A stretch of DNA of 64,000 nucleotides, taken from the NCBI GenBank assembly GCA_028554645.1, contig JAQOOI010000021.1, positions 1,426,001 through 1,490,000 of the forward strand. Direction: 5' to 3'. Made by a program: the position numbers and the translations under genes. The notes beneath the pieces are model-generated. The model saw nothing but the letters and a program-made list of their open reading frames with translations, ran no database searches and was not told where the DNA came from. This DNA is from Omphalotus guepiniiformis. Lineage: Eukaryota > Basidiomycota > Agaricomycetes > Agaricales > Omphalotaceae. Positions 61,201 through 64,000 of the stretch are shown in pieces (position 1 is the stretch's first letter; the number at the start of each line of letters is the position of its first letter).

Positions 61201-62573
61201 CGCCAAAGAAATGGGGAATGATCCTTCCTCAGGTCATCACCATGGGCACTGTTACCCGCCGAGCCATCGAGAAAACTTGGCTCACAGCTAGCAATGCAAA
61301 GAAGAATCGTGTCGGTTCGGAATTGAAGGCCATGGTCCGGGCGCCTCCTGGATACGCTATTGTCGGCGCTGATGTCGACTCGGAGGAATTGTGGATATCC
61401 AGCTGTATGGGTGATGCGCAATTTGGAATGCACGGTGCTACAGCTATCGGTTGGATGACCTTGGAGGGGACAAAGTCAGCTGGGACAGATTTACATTCCA
61501 AAACAGCCGGTATTCTCGGAATCACGAGAGACCAAGCAAAGGTTTTCAATTACTCTCGGATTTACGGTGCTGGTATGCGCCATGCAATCCTACTGCTTCA
61601 GCAAGGCAACTCGAAGATGACGCCCGAAGAGGCTCACAAACTTGCGGGAGACCTTTATGCGTCGACCAAGGGCAAGAATACTCATCGGACAGACATCTTC
61701 GAGAGAAAGTTTTGGTTCGGTGGAACAGAAAGTTTCCTCTTCAATAAACTTGAGGAGATAGCTTTGTCAGAGAAGCCTCAGACTCCTGCATTGAACTGTG
61801 GGATCACCCACGCATTGTCGAAAGAATTCCTTTCAACGGAGTTTGGCTCTGATTACATGCCATCTAGGATCAATTGGGTGGTGCAGTCATCTGGTGTCGA
61901 TTACCTCCATCTCTTAATCGTCTCGATGGACTATCTCATCAATAAGTACGACATTGGGGCAAGATATTTAATCTCAGTGCACGACGAACTCAGATATCTC
62001 GTCAAGGAGGAAGACAAATATCGGACTGCATTGGCTTTGCAAATTGCCAATTTGTGGACTCGATGTATGTTCGCCTATAAACTAGGAATGGATGATCTTC
62101 CCGAAGGAGTCGCATTCTTCTCCGCTGTCGATATCGACCATGTCTTACGCAAAGAAGTTGACATGCCGTGTATCACCCCCTCTCAACTAATACCCATTCC
62201 TCCTGGTGAGAGTCTCGGTATCAGGGATGTGCTATCCCGAACCAACAACGGCTCCCTTTGGAAAGACGGACACAAAATGGAAACATTCAATCCACCGAGG
62301 AACTGGGTGGGTTCTTTCAAAGGATACGTCGAACGAGATTGCCTCGTCCATCGTGCGGCGAATGCTGCCTTCCTTCGCGCTCAAGCTACGAAGGATTTCG
62401 GTGAAATAAAACATTTAGCAAAAAAGGTCTACGGTCGTAAGATTGAAGGAGATCTGGGTGATGCTAAACCCAAGGGAGGGAAGAAGCGTGCCCCTGTTGG
62501 GACGGGAGAGGGCGTAGACTGGACCGAAACTGTTGAGCGACTCCTGCAGTCCGGAAGGGAGTTGATACAATGA
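58214..62573 (+). CDS. MIP1: Mitochondrial DNA polymerase gamma catalytic subunit (MIP1/POLG)
   Basis: Family A replicative polymerase of mitochondria. MLKTSKRLRNPSLSRWFRSS is a basic, amphipathic presequence. Introns lie at about 58404-58455 and 59969-60018. The proofreading exonuclease has ExoI ISFDVETMPKYHPYA (D-x-E), ExoII VVGHNVSYDRARILE, and ExoIII YIAYCASDVKVTHQVF. A spacer region follows, including HGYPLFHSREHGWIFRVP. The polymerase domain has motif A IVGADVDSEELWISS, the O-helix region RDQAKVFNYSRIYGAG and motif C ISVHDELRYLV. All catalytic aspartates are visible. The C-terminus is a charged tail ending LLQSGRELIQ. The gene is complete and of usual length. Start ATG 58214 gives the presequence; the ATG at 58203 is out of frame. 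Confidence 0.96.
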
Positions 62574-63033
62574 AGAAGAAAGTAACTTATATGTATCTAA
62601 TTATTCTGATCTTATCTCGATGTCTAATCCTACTTGCTCTGTCGTTTACCCACCACAAACATCATGTATCTCGATGTCTAATCCCACCTGCTTTGTCGTT
62701 ACTCACCACAAACGTATCATCAACCTGAAGTCGAGCAAAACAGCTGTGGCTATCGGCTTCTCCAGCGAATCTCTTTGTTCGGACAACTTGTGTCGCTGTG
62801 TGCACATGAGTCCTTTCTCAAGTGCGTGAAGGCAAGAATGGTCGACGACCGGGAGAAACGCCTAGGATGAAGTTGGAACTGTGCAGCCGAAGGAATTGCC
62901 AGTAGAAGGCATTCTTGAAAGCAATGACAGAGAATGTCTGATTAGCAATGTACTACGGAGTAGTCCTTCCACATAATAAATAAATAGATCTGGATACAGA
63001 ATCGCAAGAGGGTAACAGGATCCAACAAACAAG
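62574..63033. other. Intergenic region between convergent genes with a tandem repeat
   Basis: Tail-to-tail spacer after the polymerase gene. It carries a two-copy 54-bp tandem repeat, listed separately, and no recognisable gene. Confidence 0.5.
62615..62714. repeat. Two-copy tandem repeat, 54-bp period
   Basis: Copies begin TCTCGATGTCTAATCC at 62615 and again at 62669 and continue through CACCACAAAC with a few substitutions and one gap. Located just after the polymerase gamma stop codon, probably in its 3' UTR. Confidence 0.8.
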
Positions 63034-64000
63034 CTACATGAGCACGCAGTCTCCCTTCTTCTCAGACTCCTTCGCCCATTCCGCCTCTTCCGCGGCGAAC
63101 CTGGCTTTCTCTTCTTCACTAAGTAGACCCTTCTTTGCACGCTCCTGCAGGGCTCGACGTCTGCTCTCCCGCTCCGCCTTTGCGCGGCTGAAAATTATAA
63201 CGATACATGGGGTGCAATAAAAGATACAATGGAGTAGTGTGATTATGCAGTAGCAAATATAGGTGGGGGAATGAATGATTTATGACAAAAAGCGGGTTCC
63301 GTAGGTTTCGGCGCGGGAGAGGTCGTAGTGGTGGCATCATTTGAAACATCAGAGGAGAGTAAAGGCGAACTGATGCGTTATGAGTGGATACTGAGGACAG
63401 AGCAAAAGGGATAAACATACCGGTCAGTCTTGGAGAAAAGGTTTGGCATGGCGGTGCTTTGTTTCGTGGAAGAGGAGGAGGATGTGGAGGGTGCAAAGGA
63501 TGGTGTTGAGGATATGGACTTCTTGATCGCGCCAACAGCGGCATTAGCAGCATTAGTAGCTGAAGATTTAGTGTTCTGTGCAAGTAAGCGGCTGGCAGCA
63601 GGGACGCCGCCTGGTCGCCTTGCAGCTGCAGGTGTAGATGTAGAAACGCAAGAGTGATCGGAAGGGAAACGATGGGATGGACAAAACTCCTTCCGGCATT
63701 TCTTGAAAAAACAATCGCATAAGAGATGATACAAGCATTGAAAATGAGGGATATACACACATCACATTTGATAGGTGCAAATAGAAGTTTACCGCATCTC
63801 TCTCGGGCACAAGTAGGTGCTGATTTCTTCGTAGTCTTGCCTGTCATGACCGAACATTCCTTCTGAAAGTGCTGTTCCATACGGTCGTTCGGGTCCTGAC
63901 CAGGTTTAACGGCAACTGGCTCATTGCATAGAGGACCTAGAAAGCAAGATATTGAGTTAATATGTCAACAGGTCAAGTAACGAGTGAGCAACATACAACT
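63034..64000 (-). CDS. AN1-type zinc-finger protein (ZFAND2-like), 5' end outside the window
   Basis: Proteasome/ubiquitin-linked AN1 zinc-finger protein resembling ZFAND2 (AIRAP). The gene enters from beyond base 64000; the last bases before a GTATGT donor are at the window edge. Visible exons give PLCNEPVAVKPGQDPNDRME, QHFQKECSVMTGKTTKKSAP and TCARERCGKLLFAPIKCD, then after an intron CRKEFCPSHRFPSDHSC. Together these form the second AN1 finger (C, C, C, C, H, H, C ligands). A Ser/Ala-rich linker leads to a helical, charged end RAKAERESRRRALQERAKKG with EEKARFAAEEAEWAKESEKK and the terminus GDCVLM. The first AN1 finger is off-window. Linked in animals to arsenite stress and proteasomes; that role here is inference. 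Confidence 0.85.

Overview
This window comes from a gene-dense genome of a basidiomycete fungus, most probably an Agaricomycete mushroom. The main signs are many 45-70 nt GT-AG introns with CTNAC-type branch sites, genes packed on both strands with 50-900 bp between them, and basidiomycete-style protein sets (DUF4436 membrane protein, AidB-like dehydrogenase, Zn2Cys6 regulators, divergent septins). No rRNA, tRNA, autonomous transposon or CRISPR array was recognised. Genus and species cannot be told from the sequence.

Layout. 1-1248 (+): 3' end of RAD50. 2393-6494 (+): a TmpL-type adenylation/transmembrane/oxidoreductase protein. 6670-8174 (+): SET-MYND protein. 8887-10672 (+): DUF4436 membrane protein. 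10941-13675 (-): ALG6 glucosyltransferase. 14656-20864 (+): APC1, the largest cell-cycle gene. 20865-23530: the longest gene-poor stretch, with a broken reading frame and a small fold-back. 23531-25303 (+): degenerate nucleoside-diphosphate-kinase-like protein with internal repeats. 25658-27095 (+): TAM41. 27741-28592 (-): derlin. 28795-29918 (-): hotdog thioesterase, divergent from 30222-32434 (+): AidB-like acyl-CoA dehydrogenase. 32503-33288 (-): proteasome chaperone PSMD9/Nas2. 33569-34704 (-): THI4. 35491-36607 (+): chorismate mutase. 37077-44718 (-): septin-like and Zn2Cys6 genes in alternation. 45654-48275 (+): mitochondrial dihydroxy-acid dehydratase. 48377-50415 (-): RIO1, head-to-head with 50540-53057 (+): PPWD1-type cyclophilin. 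53110-54372 (-): DUF4504 protein. 54733-56272 (+): multi-pass membrane protein. 56813-57667 (-): small membrane protein. 58214-62573 (+): mitochondrial DNA polymerase gamma. 63034-64000 (-): AN1 zinc-finger protein cut by the window end.

Most genes are unrelated housekeeping loci (DNA repair and mtDNA replication, cell-cycle APC/C, ER glycosylation and ERAD, proteasome assembly, amino-acid and thiamine synthesis, ribosome maturation, splicing). Two local groupings stand out. The acyl-CoA thioesterase and AidB-like dehydrogenase share a 0.3 kb divergent promoter and both act on acyl-CoA. At 37-44.7 kb the minus strand reads Zn2Cys6 regulator, septin-like GTPase, double-Zn2Cys6 regulator, septin-like GTPase. 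Within it, the second septin-like gene has no stop codon and stays open, in one exon and one frame, into the double-zinc-cluster regulator. This suggests a septin-transcription factor fusion and is the most unusual feature found.

Starts and exon joins were worked out by hand from reading frames, splice consensus and family similarity. No alignment or database search was run.
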